The translations under genes were made by a program, and so were the position numbers. DNA of 33,332 bases. It comes from Methanothrix sp. (GTDB lineage: Archaea > Halobacteriota > Methanosarcinia > Methanotrichales > Methanotrichaceae). This document shows, piece by piece, positions 22,366-31,480 of the stretch. Position 1 is the stretch's first letter, and each line of letters opens with the position of its first letter. Under the pieces are notes generated by a model. The model saw only the letters and a list, made by a program, of their open reading frames with translations, had not been told where the DNA came from and searched no databases. The stretch is from positions 1 to 33,332 of the forward strand of contig JAPKXZ010000055.1 of assembly GCA_026394555.1 (NCBI GenBank). The letters are read 5' to 3'.

Positions 22366-23250
22366 TTGCTGACCAAGGTGACGTAGGCCTCTTTCACCCC
22401 CCTCCAGCTCTGCGATCTATGCGGCTGCCTTTTGTGCCAGCACGTTGAGACTTGGCCCCATCGGACTCCTCTCGCGAATTGATGAATCGGCCGACCATGG
22501 CTGCGGCCACACCAGATTCGGGATGAACTCTTCCGTCTCGCTCAGGGGCGCGTAGCCAACGCCTAAATGAGGTGTCATTGGCTCCCCCGGCCGATGAGGC
22601 TTCCTAATTCCGGAGCTCCCTCTTCCACGCGCTGGCTCGACCTCGAACTGCTAGAGAGAGAGCGAGAGATGGTCTCAGAGATGCCGTCTGCCAGGGTATC
22701 CGGGTGGCCTTTGGCCCATTCTCTCCACGACCTCGAAGGAGGAGGATTGTGCTTATTCAGGGTGATCGTCAACTACCACGGCCTAAAGTCCGTGGCTTGC
22801 GACTACGCAAAAAGTCGTGTCGCTATCGGCTGGTTGACATTTGGGTAGCGAACCCGCAGAGTTTCACTCAACTCAGGCAGCCTGCTTAGCGTGGAGATCT
22901 TGACGCCGTTGTTGCTGAACCTTTCCGTTCACGCTCAGACCATCCTCTTACAAGGATCATGCCACGCAAAGCGATTGATTCACGTTCACCGTCTCTCTGA
23001 AGTAGAACTTCAGTGCCATACCTTCCGTTTAGAAGGCGTGAATCGGTTTCCTGGACGTGCCGGGGAACTAAGATCTAATCATCTTGAAACTATATCAAAT
23101 CGAGCAGCGCGGGACGAAAGTAATCTCGCAAGGGGCTCGATTCATCCGCACCCTGAAGGATGCGGTCTTCTCTGCCCCTTGACCCAAAGAGATAAAGCCA
23201 CAAGATATAATATGATTATTACTTTTCTGAGATAGAAAAATTTTCAGTTA
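22366..23250 (-). other. Gene-poor stretch of transposon debris, IS605-like hairpin at 22776-22795
   Basis: No intact gene. On the minus strand CCACGG-ACTTTAGG-CCGTGG followed by TAGTTGAC is very like right-end hairpins of IS200/IS605 TnpB elements. The sequence just before it (22800-23100, minus) contains stop-interrupted protein-like frames that could be the tail of a decayed tnpB. A second imperfect stem (GCCAACGCCT...AGGTGTCATTGGC, 22549-22582) and a small minus-strand ORF (22417-22578, 53 residues with EFIPNLVWPQPWSADSSI) have no recognised family. Confidence 0.45.
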
Positions 23251-23299
23251 CCGCCCCAGGCATGAATTTATAAGCTTGAAAAACTCAGGGCTTCTTCAT

Positions 23300-24535
23300 A
23301 TGAGTGAAACATCTGCCATTTCCGGTCAAGAGACCATACAGGAGTCCTTCGTAAAGAGGATAAACGCTCTGCAGTCCGACAACAAGAACCTCGCCGAAGA
23401 ACTGGAGACAACCAGGATGGAGAGGGAAGAGGTAAGAGCAAAGCTCTTCGAGTCCCTCATTGCCAACAAAAAATATCTGCGAGAGGTTGAGCGGCTGAAG
23501 AAAGAGAATGTACTCCTCAAGAGGATGCCGCTGTTCCTGGCAACGGTTATGGAGATGGGGTCGGACTATGTCCTGCTCAGGCAACACGGCAATAATCAGG
23601 AGTTCATCACTACCGCTCCACCAGAGCTGATGGGGATAATCCAGACCAATTCTCGTGTGGCCATAAACAACTCTCTCACAATCGTTCGCGTCCTGGACCG
23701 TTCCGTGGATGTCCGGGCCAAAGTAATGGAGCTGATAGAGGCGCCCGATATATCCTACGAACAGGTGGGCGGCCTGGAAAGCCAGATTCAAGAGATCAGG
23801 GAGACAGTGGAACTGCCGCTCACGAATCCTGCTATCTTCAAGGAGATCGGCATAGAGCCGCCCAGAGGCGTACTGCTCTACGGCTTACCGGGAACGGGCA
23901 AGACCATGCTCGCTAAGGCGGTAGCTCACGAATCTAGGGCCACTTTCATCCATATGTCCGGCTCGGAGCTGGTGCACAAGTTCATAGGGGAAGGCGCGCA
24001 GCTCGTTCGCGATATCTTCCAGATGGCGCGCGAGAAGGCCCCCAGCATCATATTCATCGATGAGATCGACGCTGTGGGAAGCATCCGTACTCATGACGGT
24101 ACCACGGGAAGTGCTGAGGTCAACCGCACCATGATGCAGCTTTTGGCGGAGATGGACGGATTTAGGACCAGGGGTGACATCAAGATCATCGCGGCCACGA
24201 ACAGAATCGATATCCTGGATCCGGCGCTGCTGCGGCCTGGTCGCTTTGACAGGATCATTGAGATTCCCATGCCTTCGGCAGTTGGACGGCTCAAGATCCT
24301 GGAGATCCATTCCCAGAAGATGAAGAAGGATGAGGATGTGGATCTGGCGGAGATTGTCAAAGTTACTGACGAAGCGAGCGGTGCCGACCTCAATGCCATT
24401 GTGGTTGAGGCAGGCATGAATGCTCTGCGTAGAGGCGCATCTTCGGTTGCCAAGAGCGATTTCGATGTGGCAATCAGAAAGGTGCTCGGGGATGAGGTTG
24501 AAGGATCAGAAGAAGCCCTGCGGATGTTCTCTTAG
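23300..24535 (+). CDS. Proteasome-activating nucleotidase (PAN)
   Basis: AAA+ unfoldase that feeds proteins to the archaeal 20S proteasome; 411 residues. N-terminal coiled coil (about 15-80), OB-type domain, then the ATPase: Walker A GLPGTGKT, Walker B IIFIDEID, sensor/arginine-finger region IAATNRIDILDPALLRPGRFD. Two details are unusual. Walker A has Leu where PAN usually has Pro (GPPGTGKT). The C-terminus is RMFS, so the HbYX proteasome-docking motif is hydrophobic-Phe-x rather than -Tyr-x. A TTG frame from 23276 exists; TATA-like TTTATAA near 23265 favours a near-leaderless ATG at 23300. A terminator follows. Confidence 0.94.
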   Translation: MSETSAISGQETIQESFVKRINALQSDNKNLAEELETTRMEREEVRAKLFESLIANKKYLREVERLKKENVLLKRMPLFLATVMEMGSDYVLLRQHGNNQEFITTAPPELMGIIQTNSRVAINNSLTIVRVLDRSVDVRAKVMELIEAPDISYEQVGGLESQIQEIRETVELPLTNPAIFKEIGIEPPRGVLLYGLPGTGKTMLAKAVAHESRATFIHMSGSELVHKFIGEGAQLVRDIFQMAREKAPSIIFIDEIDAVGSIRTHDGTTGSAEVNRTMMQLLAEMDGFRTRGDIKIIAATNRIDILDPALLRPGRFDRIIEIPMPSAVGRLKILEIHSQKMKKDEDVDLAEIVKVTDEASGADLNAIVVEAGMNALRRGASSVAKSDFDVAIRKVLGDEVEGSEEALRMFS

Positions 24536-24560
24536 GCGGCAAAAAGCCGCTATTATTTTT
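24536..24560 (+). terminator. Terminator of the PAN gene
   Basis: GCGGC-AAAAA-GCCGC stem-loop immediately after the stop codon, followed by TATTATTTTT. This is a clear hairpin plus T-rich tract. Confidence 0.7.
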
Positions 24561-24644
24561 AGATCTATAGTCTATTTGCAGCTATGCATTATCCCTGTAA
24601 GTCCGGAAATGTTTAAGTACTCATTTTCCTTTTCCTAAGCTCTG

Positions 24645-25568
24645 ATGAATCTTACAGCAATGGCAGGCATGACCGATCCGATTCTTCTGGCAAATTGGAT
24701 TCAACAAGCTGTGGATTCAACGACGGGCAGACATGTTGACCTGGTTTTCATCCAGATTCTGGCAAATACCATCAGCGGCATAGATCTAACATCCATTTTA
24801 TTAAATATATTTTTTATAATAGTAATTGCACTCTTGACTCGCACCGCTGTGCGCATCGTAGACCGCATGCTGGCGAATTATATTCCCACTGTGGTTTCCA
24901 AGGTGCAGATGAAGATGGACGAGACCATGCAGCTCATGATGCGTAGATTGGTTTCCGCCACTATCTACGTTATCGGTCTGATGCTCATCATCTATCAGAT
25001 ACCGCAGCTACGTAGCCTCGTCACAGCCATACTCGCCGGCGCGGGTATCGCGGGTCTCGCCATCGGCTTTGCCGCCAAGGACTCTCTCTCCAACTTCACA
25101 TCCAGCATCTTCCTCGCCGTCTTCCAGCCCTTCCGGGTGGGAGATTCGGTGGACTTTCGGGGAGAATACGGCCAGGTGGAGGACTTGACTCTGAGGCATA
25201 CGGTAATTCGAACCACTGATAATAAGAGAATTATTGTCCCCAATAGCATCATGAGCATGGAGCCGATTATCAACTGGTCCATCAGGGATCCGGAGATAAC
25301 CTGGATGGTGGACTTCGACCTGGAGAAGGCTTCCGACATCGATCGGGCCAGAGAGATAATTATGAAGGTTGCTCAGAGCCATCCCATGGTGCTGAAGGAT
25401 AAGCCGCTAAACGTGCTGCTCATGAACACCAGGTACTCGGAGCTGACGCTGCGCCTCGAGGTTCCTGTCCCCGGAAGGAACGTAGCAAAGGTTATAGGCT
25501 GCGATATTAGAGAGGCCGTCAAAAAGGAGTTCGAGATAGCGGGGATACCACCAGCGCCCACGCCTTGA
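24645..25568 (+). CDS. Small-conductance mechanosensitive channel (MscS family)
   Basis: A 307-residue membrane protein. Hydrophobic segments lie at about 48-68 and 100-120, then the pore helix LVTAILAGAGIAGLAIGFAA, the MscS hallmark of alternating Gly and Ala. The beta domain follows (FRVGDSVDFRGEYGQVEDL, IVPNSIMSMEPIINWS) and an alpha/beta C-terminal domain. It opens under membrane tension to release solutes during hypo-osmotic shock. A TATA-like TTTAAGTA lies about 30 bases upstream of the ATG, suggesting a leaderless mRNA separate from PAN. The C-terminus ends in Pro-rich PPAPTP. Confidence 0.92.
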   Translation: MNLTAMAGMTDPILLANWIQQAVDSTTGRHVDLVFIQILANTISGIDLTSILLNIFFIIVIALLTRTAVRIVDRMLANYIPTVVSKVQMKMDETMQLMMRRLVSATIYVIGLMLIIYQIPQLRSLVTAILAGAGIAGLAIGFAAKDSLSNFTSSIFLAVFQPFRVGDSVDFRGEYGQVEDLTLRHTVIRTTDNKRIIVPNSIMSMEPIINWSIRDPEITWMVDFDLEKASDIDRAREIIMKVAQSHPMVLKDKPLNVLLMNTRYSELTLRLEVPVPGRNVAKVIGCDIREAVKKEFEIAGIPPAPTP

Positions 25569-25874
25569 TTTGGCTTTTTAATAGGTAAATATATTGATAT
25601 TACAGCGAGGCCGAAATAAACCAATGTTTTTACTTCGAGGCTTCGCGCATTCGTGTGATACCGGACCCGGTTGAATCTCATGGCTTTAATTAGGCCTGAC
25701 TGTACTAGCTGGCACTGTTAGCTGGCAATGCTGTCATCGTGGATGGCCGGGCTGTCGATCGATCCGCGCCTGGGGGGCTGGCAGCGGGCCATAGCATCAC
25801 GATAATAATCAATGAGGCATTTTCATAGATGCTGAGCACAAAGATATTTATCGTTCATTGCCAATAGTGAAACT
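25569..25874. other. Intergenic region with promoter for the MazEF-like pair
   Basis: About 300 bases without a convincing gene. There is a GC-rich patch at roughly 25745-25796 inside AT-rich sequence, possibly an eroded dispersed repeat, though it does not align well to the other copies. A TATA-like GATATTTATC lies about 28 bases before the antitoxin ATG, consistent with a leaderless transcript. Confidence 0.4.
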
Positions 25875-26063
25875 ATGGATATTGAGGCTGAGGTCGTGGA
25901 GATGAAGCAAATACTCTTTGACATCTCTAGAAGGATTGATGACGTGCTTGACGAGAGCATGACCGAAGAACTCATGAAGCTATCTGAGGAATCTATTATG
26001 GAACTGTATGAGGATGAACCGGACCTCTATAGCGTCGCAGACTTAAAGGTAAGATACAAATGA
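25875..26063 (+). CDS. Putative antitoxin of a MazF/PemK-type module
   Basis: A 62-residue acidic protein (MDIEAEVVEMKQILFDISRR and on), predicted helical. It lies directly upstream of a PemK/MazF-type toxin and overlaps it by 4 bases (ATGA). The middle, SMTEELMKLSEESIMELYEDE, is strongly negative, as expected for a segment that neutralises a basic toxin. No AbrB-type DNA-binding motif is visible, so it is not a classical MazE. Called by context. Confidence 0.65.
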   Translation: MDIEAEVVEMKQILFDISRRIDDVLDESMTEELMKLSEESIMELYEDEPDLYSVADLKVRYK

Positions 26064-26389
26064 AGGGAAAAATCATCCTGATACCTGTCCCTTACACAGA
26101 TTTGACTGCTGCAAAGCTGCGGCCCGCGCTGGTCATCTTTGAGGGAAGGCGGGATTTGATTGTGGCCGCCATAACAACGACAATGTTCAATGTATTTCCT
26201 GAATGGGATGTTTATATCGGCACGGAAGATCCAGAGTTTTATCAAACTGGCTTGAAGGCAGCATCCGTCCTAAAGCTGACCAAAATCTCAACTGTTCGCA
26301 AAGATCTGGCAGAAGGCGAGATAGGGAAGATCGATGGCGATCTGAGGGACGAAGTCAATCAAAAGATGAAGAGAATTTTCGAGATATGA
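26060..26389 (+). CDS. MazF/PemK-family endoribonuclease toxin
   Basis: A 109-residue protein with the family start GKIILIPVPYTDLTAAKLRPALVI, where the conserved Arg of KLRPALV is present. It continues with VAAITTTM and a helix near LKLTKISTVRKDLAEGEIGKID, which carries the usual (S/T)-x-(L/I)-x-K-x-x-(T/K)-(I/V) pattern. The MazF fold cleaves mRNA at short motifs. It forms an operon with the upstream antitoxin. Length and motifs look intact, so it is probably functional. Confidence 0.82.
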   Translation: MKGKIILIPVPYTDLTAAKLRPALVIFEGRRDLIVAAITTTMFNVFPEWDVYIGTEDPEFYQTGLKAASVLKLTKISTVRKDLAEGEIGKIDGDLRDEVNQKMKRIFEI

Positions 26390-26472
26390 TGAAGCTTAGC
26401 CTCTGACCAGTCATGTGATGAGGCTTATCTCACACCGGAGGAGGAATTGCATCCGGATAATCCATCTAACTT

Positions 26473-27099
26473 CTAGATCCTTCGCCTGTGTGCCGCAAAA
26501 ATTTCCTGAAACTTTTTGATCTCGTCCATCACATTTTCTTTGGCAACGACGCAGGATATGGCACACAGGCCATCTGCTCCCGCACTGACGACCTCGCTGG
26601 CATTGCAATGATTGATGCCGCCAATTGCGATCAAGGGAATATCAACATGGCCTCGAATTTCTTCAATCAGTCTGATACCTGCTGGCTTTCCGGCATCAAG
26701 TTTTGTCGCCGTCTGGAAGATGGGTGAGACTCCCAGATAATCGGCTCCCATGTTTTCCGCCTGCAGGGCTTCGGCTAGATTGTGGACAGTAACGCCGATG
26801 ATCCTCTCCTGCCCTAGCAGTTTGCGGGCGGCGAGACACGGCATATCGGATTGGCCCAGATGGACGCCATCGGCATCAGTGGCAAGGGCAATGTCTACCC
26901 GATCGTTGATGAGAAAGATCGAGTCCGAGTCCCGGCATATCTCTCGCAGCCGCACGGCTTCCTCGTACATTTGCCGGGTTTCTCTGTTCTTGTTTCTGTA
27001 CTGGATAACTTCCACCCCGCATGCTACGGCCTGCAGTACATCGTTCTCATTTCCGGCCCGGCTCAATTTGCTGTCTGTTATGAAGTAGTATCCTTTCAC
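26473..27099 (-). CDS. thiE: Thiamine-phosphate synthase
   Basis: Joins HMP pyrophosphate and thiazole phosphate to make thiamine monophosphate. Motifs: VIQYRNKNRE, FLINDRVDIALATDADGVHLGQ, GVTVHNLAEA, GADYLGVSPIFQTATK, PLIAIGGINHCNA and GADGLCAISCVV, all family-typical along the TIM barrel. 208 residues is normal. It begins with GTG overlapping the thiM stop as GTGA, so it is translationally coupled to thiM. Confidence 0.94.
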   Translation of the reverse strand: MKGYYFITDSKLSRAGNENDVLQAVACGVEVIQYRNKNRETRQMYEEAVRLREICRDSDSIFLINDRVDIALATDADGVHLGQSDMPCLAARKLLGQERIIGVTVHNLAEALQAENMGADYLGVSPIFQTATKLDAGKPAGIRLIEEIRGHVDIPLIAIGGINHCNASEVVSAGADGLCAISCVVAKENVMDEIKKFQEIFAAHRRRI

Positions 27100-27890
27100 A
27101 CTTCGATCCTCTGCATCATCTTTACCGTTTCTGCATCTAGATTGTACACGGCATCAAAAAGCCTTTCTTTGAAGCTGCCCGGCCCCTCTGCCTTTGCGGC
27201 CGCTATTTCGGCGGCTACCTCGTAGCAGACAAGACCGGCCACACAAGCAGCAACGCAGTCTTTTTCCACGGCGGCAAAGGTGCCAATAACTGAAGTGGCC
27301 ATGCATCCCGTGCCCACGATATTTGCCATCATGATGTGACCGTTCCTCACTAATACCATTCTTCTTTCATCGGCCACGATGTCCTCTTTGCCGGTGATAA
27401 CCACGGTGCAGTTCCTTTTTTCAGCCAGGGCTCGCGCGATCTCCTGCAGATTCTTCTCAACAGCCGAGGCATCCACGCCCTTTGTCTGAACGCTCTCCCC
27501 GGCCATGCGAGCGATCTCGGAAGAATTGCCCTTTATGATGCTCACCCTTACTTCATCCAGGATCTCAAAGCATTTCTCATCGCGAAATTTTGTGGCTCCA
27601 GCACCGCAGACATCAAGGACCACAGGTATTCCCTTTTGGTTGGCACTTTTCCCGGCAAGGATCATGGCATCGACAAAATCAGTTGTTAGCGTGCCGATAT
27701 TCAAAACCAGGGCGGAAGCTATGCCTGCCATTTCGGCGACCTCTTCTCTGGCATGAGCCATGACCGGAGAGGCTCCAAATACCTTTACGATATTGGCACA
27801 GTCGTAAATAGTCACCCAGTTCGTCAGGTGGTGTATGAGCGGCTTTTCCTTTCTCACTCTTTCCAGGCAATCTGATGCAATGCTTTTCAC
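27096..27890 (-). CDS. thiM: Hydroxyethylthiazole kinase
   Basis: Phosphorylates 4-methyl-5-hydroxyethylthiazole for thiamine salvage. Motifs: LIHHLTNWVTIYDCAN, GASPVMAHAREEVAEM, ALVLNIGTL, VVLDVCGAGAT, IIKGNSSEIARMAG, VVITGKEDIV, and the phosphate/active-site loop NIVGTGCMATSVIG with Cys-like residues as in the family. The GTG start follows GGAGG by six bases. It is the first gene of thiM-thiE. I looked for a TPP riboswitch in the leader and did not find its conserved CUGAGA/GGGA pattern in a convincing arrangement. Confidence 0.94.
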   Translation of the reverse strand: MKSIASDCLERVRKEKPLIHHLTNWVTIYDCANIVKVFGASPVMAHAREEVAEMAGIASALVLNIGTLTTDFVDAMILAGKSANQKGIPVVLDVCGAGATKFRDEKCFEILDEVRVSIIKGNSSEIARMAGESVQTKGVDASAVEKNLQEIARALAEKRNCTVVITGKEDIVADERRMVLVRNGHIMMANIVGTGCMATSVIGTFAAVEKDCVAACVAGLVCYEVAAEIAAAKAEGPGSFKERLFDAVYNLDAETVKMMQRIEV

Positions 27891-28096
27891 GAGTAGCCTC
27901 CAATTCTTAATCGGATATTAGACTGACCATCAGCAAGTTAAAACATTTTCTGTTTGCATGTGATTCCTGGTTTTGTAGTCAGGCACCTCCTCCCTCAGAT
28001 TCACCTTGCCCCTACCGCTTGCAGCACCCAGAAAGATGTAAATACCTAAACAAGATGCGAGGTAGAGCAGTTCTTGATTCCGAGGTATCAGTATCT

Positions 28097-29110
28097 ATGG
28101 ATTTTTCTTTCAAGGTTAAGGGCTGGATGGAGCTGGAGGGAAGACGGCTTAGCGATAGCGATGCCAGGGCAATTCTCGTGCATAATCCGGCGGCGATCTG
28201 TAGATTTGGCGGCGAGTTCTTTTTAGAATGGAATGGCTGCCAGGCACGCGATCATTTCGGGATCATGCCGGGAGACTGCCCGGCGGGGACGGTGGTCTGC
28301 AGCGGCAAAGAGATGGGAAGAGTGGATCCCAAATATCCGCTCATGGATCTGGATGAGGCCATAAGGATTGCTGTGCAGCTTCGCAGCGATGATGGCGTTG
28401 TGGCTCTCTCGGGGGGCGTGGACTCGGCACTGATCGCCCGGCTGGCCGGCAGAGAGTGTGTTGTGGTGGGAATTGCCGGCTCACATGATCTCCTGCATGC
28501 CGGCCAGGTGGCGAAGGTGTTTGGCCTGACCCTTCATCAGCACTTAATAGATCCGGCATCAATCGAAGAGGCCCTGGCCCAGGTTCTGGCAGTTATTCCT
28601 AAGATTGATCCGGTGAATGCATCCATTGCCACAACGCTATATTTTGTCTGCCAATGGGCAGGGTTGCATGGCGAGACGCGCATCCTGGCCGGGCAGGGAG
28701 CGGATGAGCTCTTTGGGGGATACTCCCGCTATTTACAGACGGAAACCTTAGCAGCGGATCTGGAGAAGGATTTCCTGGCGCTTCCCCTGCAACTGGCTAG
28801 AGATCAGGCCGTGGCCGGGCTGCATGGCGCATGCTTCTCCTTGCCCTACCTGGACTATAGAGTAGTAGTAGCTGCCAGGGCTATAGCTCCGGAAATGCTT
28901 ATACGAGACGGGGTGCGAAAGATACCGCTACGGGAGGTTGCGAAGCGACATATGCCGCCGGATATTGCCCAATATGAAAAGAAGGCCATGCAATATGGCA
29001 GCGGTGTCATGAAGGAGATACAGAGACAGGCCGCCCGCCAGGGTTACAAGAGGTCGCTGCAGGATTATCTGCAGAAAATCTGCAAGAAAGAAGGCATGGA
29101 CATGGGATGA
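28097..29110 (+). CDS. Asparagine-synthase-like ATP-dependent amidotransferase domain protein
   Basis: A protein of about 337 residues (start MDFSFKVKGW preferred; TTG 28019 and ATG 28055 are alternatives). The ATP-pyrophosphatase P-loop is VVALSGGVDSALIARLAG, and GQGADELFGGYSRY and SLPYLDYRVV are typical of asparagine synthetase B C-terminal domains. The N-terminal part keeps a degenerate piece of the glutaminase-like domain (FGGEFFLEWNG, RDHFGIMPGD) but lacks the catalytic N-terminal Cys. Such proteins occur widely in methanogens. It could use ammonia or adenylate a different substrate; true asparagine synthesis is not proven. Confidence 0.8.
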   Translation: MDFSFKVKGWMELEGRRLSDSDARAILVHNPAAICRFGGEFFLEWNGCQARDHFGIMPGDCPAGTVVCSGKEMGRVDPKYPLMDLDEAIRIAVQLRSDDGVVALSGGVDSALIARLAGRECVVVGIAGSHDLLHAGQVAKVFGLTLHQHLIDPASIEEALAQVLAVIPKIDPVNASIATTLYFVCQWAGLHGETRILAGQGADELFGGYSRYLQTETLAADLEKDFLALPLQLARDQAVAGLHGACFSLPYLDYRVVVAARAIAPEMLIRDGVRKIPLREVAKRHMPPDIAQYEKKAMQYGSGVMKEIQRQAARQGYKRSLQDYLQKICKKEGMDMG

Positions 29111-29183
29111 TATGGGATGAAGTGGGATGATACGATCTGGCCTGCCCGAGGACAAGACCCGGCTGCCAGAGGCAAGAAACCCC

Positions 29184-30032
29184 TCAATCGATCACCTCTT
29201 TTAAAATGGAGTAAAATTTGTCCTTTGCCCTTCTCTCTATCCAGGGCTTGTGCCCACAATCCTCCAAGACAATGAACTTGAACTCAAAGCGCTTCAATGT
29301 GGCCTGCAAAGGCTCGCATACGCCCCTGGCTGGATGCGGGTCCCAATCCCCGTGCATGGCAACGACCGGGCAGAGGATTTTTTCGCCAAGCGCTAGCAGC
29401 TCTCCTGTCTGCCTCAAATGCGATGCCTCCTTCCAGACAGATTGATAGATGTCCGCATGACACGACATAGTTGAATAATCCGATTCCGTCGATTTGCATT
29501 CGATAGGATCAAAGGAATCAGTTCTTGAGAAGAGCTCACCCATGCGGGCAAATAGCCTGTTCTTCACACAGCCATCGTTATTTTGGCCATCGCCATCCAG
29601 GATGGCAAAGATGCTTCTCACCTGGCGTCCTTCCTCTTCGCTCAGGCGGGAGAGCCTCGTCTGCATAATTCTCGGAACGTATTTCTCTTGGAAGGGGCCG
29701 CTTCCGATCATCACCAGCCTCTTGATCATAGCCGGATAGCGAGCAGCCAGGATAAAAGAAAGCCAGGCACCCCAGGAATAGCCGATCAATGTGACGGGAA
29801 GATCTGCACACTCTTCCAAAAGGCCTTTCAGCTCCTCGATCTGGCCCTGCAGGGAATGGGCCGTCTGCAGCGGCTCCAAGATGCCCCGGCCGGAGCATAG
29901 CTCTCGTGCCACTTCGGCCATCTCGCTTCCTCCCCCCGGGCCCCCGTGGATGACGGCCACGGAAAAAGGGGAGAGGCCATATATTCTTGGATTAATCACA
30001 GGGACTCGCAAATGCCGGATCAATGCTGGCAA
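29184..30032 (-). CDS. Alpha/beta hydrolase (proline-iminopeptidase/esterase-like)
   Basis: A 282-residue enzyme with oxyanion-hole motif VIHGGPGGGSEMAE, nucleophile elbow TLIGYSWGAWLSF (Ser in G-Y-S-W-G), catalytic Asp region VVAMHGDWDPHP and His in LEDCGHKPW. The HGGPGG start is shared with prolyl aminopeptidases. Substrate is unknown. The listed start is TTG; the conserved fold begins around residue 20 (SPFSVAVIHGG), so a start slightly downstream (GTG) cannot be excluded. It converges with the asparagine-synthase-like gene. Confidence 0.82.
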   Translation of the reverse strand: MPALIRHLRVPVINPRIYGLSPFSVAVIHGGPGGGSEMAEVARELCSGRGILEPLQTAHSLQGQIEELKGLLEECADLPVTLIGYSWGAWLSFILAARYPAMIKRLVMIGSGPFQEKYVPRIMQTRLSRLSEEEGRQVRSIFAILDGDGQNNDGCVKNRLFARMGELFSRTDSFDPIECKSTESDYSTMSCHADIYQSVWKEASHLRQTGELLALGEKILCPVVAMHGDWDPHPARGVCEPLQATLKRFEFKFIVLEDCGHKPWIERRAKDKFYSILKEVID

Positions 30033-30115
30033 ATCTTTAATCTTTTGGCTTTGAGGTTACCAAGCCAAAATAGCCCAAGAAACATAAAAATTGTGAGAAA
30101 TGAAACCAGACTGTT

Positions 30116-30655
30116 TCAGATCATCTTAACTTGGATCGTATTCAGCAGGTTCTCACTCAGATTCATCGGGAATTTTGCTAGAATCTCTACCTTGGTCATT
30201 CCCACGGATATATTGTAATTCTCAATTACTCTGCTGTCCAGCCAATATTTTGCAATAGTTGAATTAGAGACTTTGCCGTCTTTCTCATAGATTTCGGTTA
30301 CTGCAAGGCCTGGTTTGCCATCAATAATCATCTCGAATAAGTCGCCATCCGTTATAGTTCCCAGGGCTTTTTCATAATTCAAGGCAAGGTTTAGGTATCT
30401 GAGATCTGGAGATAGATCTGAGCATTCCCAGACGGTTTCATTGATTACAGCAATTACAGCTTTGGTATCGTTAGTAAATTTTATATCTATTCTTGATGTG
30501 GCGTTCGCCTCATCCCATTGCGATGACACATTGTATTCCATTGTCGTATTCAGGTCAAACGAAACGTTATAAGGCCCAACCGAAGTCTCCTCAGTCTTTG
30601 CCGATGCACCTGCAGCCAGCAAGACCATTAAGATTAAAGCATACAATATCTTCAT
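30116..30655 (-). CDS. Secreted hypothetical protein
   Basis: A 179-residue protein with a signal peptide (MKILYALILMVLLAAGASA) and no further membrane segment. The mature part is rich in Asn, Thr and Ser with many N-x-S/T sites (NVS, NTT, NAT, NDT, NET, NST, NIS), consistent with an N-glycosylated exported protein. AGGAGG six bases upstream decides the start at 30655 over the ATG at 30679. The TATA-like TTTATATAA near 30722-30732 fits a short leader. No family recognised. Confidence 0.6.
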   Translation of the reverse strand: MKILYALILMVLLAAGASAKTEETSVGPYNVSFDLNTTMEYNVSSQWDEANATSRIDIKFTNDTKAVIAVINETVWECSDLSPDLRYLNLALNYEKALGTITDGDLFEMIIDGKPGLAVTEIYEKDGKVSNSTIAKYWLDSRVIENYNISVGMTKVEILAKFPMNLSENLLNTIQVKMI

Positions 30656-30889
30656 ATTAATCCTCCTGTATTTTCTCATGGCAAGAAATTTTGTCCACTA
30701 ATAATAATATACTCTACTGCAATTATATAAAGTTAAGGATTGCTGTCTGTAAGGAGAACGATACACTAATTCTTGTAAGATTCTCGCCATTGCGAGCACT
30801 TCAAGCGACTTAGGATCTGAGGTGCATCGAATGCGGCGCTTTTGCCCTGGCAATGCTTGTTGATATGAAAATGATTCACATTAACCTAT

Positions 30890-31480
30890 GCAGTCGCCGC
30901 CTTTGTCACTGAATACCCAATCTTCTCAAGCGATCTAATCATCGATCGCTCCTTTCTCTTTGATGTTCTTTCATGAACTGCCTCTGCACCAATATCCTGA
31001 TAGGGCTCACCTGTCTTTGAGAACAAAGTAGATATCAATAAGCATACGATGCGCTAAAGCAACAAGAGTCTTCTTTTTTCCCTTCCTTCTGACGAGATTA
31101 TGATAGAAGGCATTGTATGAGGTGTTCTTGGTTTTTGACGCCGCCCATGCAGATTAAGTTAAGGCTCCCTTTAGAAAGGAGTTACCTTTCTGCGTTTTTC
31201 CACTCTTCTTCTTGCCTGCACTTTCGTTATTGCCTGGGCATACGCCCGCCCAAGAGGAAAGATGTGCTTCATCTGGAAACTGAGACATATCAGCTCCAAT
31301 TTCCGCCAATATCGCTGACGCATTAACTTCACTGATCCCTGGAATTGTTTGAATCAGTTTCGATTCTTTCTGAAAAGGGACCATCTTCCTCTCGATCTCC
31401 TCATCGAGTTTTTTTATTTGCTTGAGATCAGTTCCGTGCTTTTAGTCCATTTACGCTTCACTGCGGCTATGAAGACGGTG
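30890..31480 (-). pseudogene. IS110-family transposase, interrupted by stops and frameshifts
   Basis: The intact part (31154-31384) has [40 protein letters not shown] and [10 protein letters not shown], the classic C-terminal (transposase 20) domain of IS110. The frame hits a TAA right after GALT, where the family usually continues with Q and WAASKTKNTY-like residues. After the stop, the same frame reads SAWAASKTKNTSYNAFYHNL and LVALAHRMLIDIYFVL, confirming point-mutation decay; further stops follow. Upstream, the frame continues past 31384 as [13 protein letters not shown] before a break. The N-terminal DEDD RuvC-like half is absent. Confidence 0.8.

Noticed and set aside
27891-28018. Possible TPP riboswitch before thiM
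   Set aside because: The minus-strand leader has CTGAGGGA but lacks the conserved CUGAGA and the ACCUGAU...GNGNAGGGA arrangement needed for the THI element.
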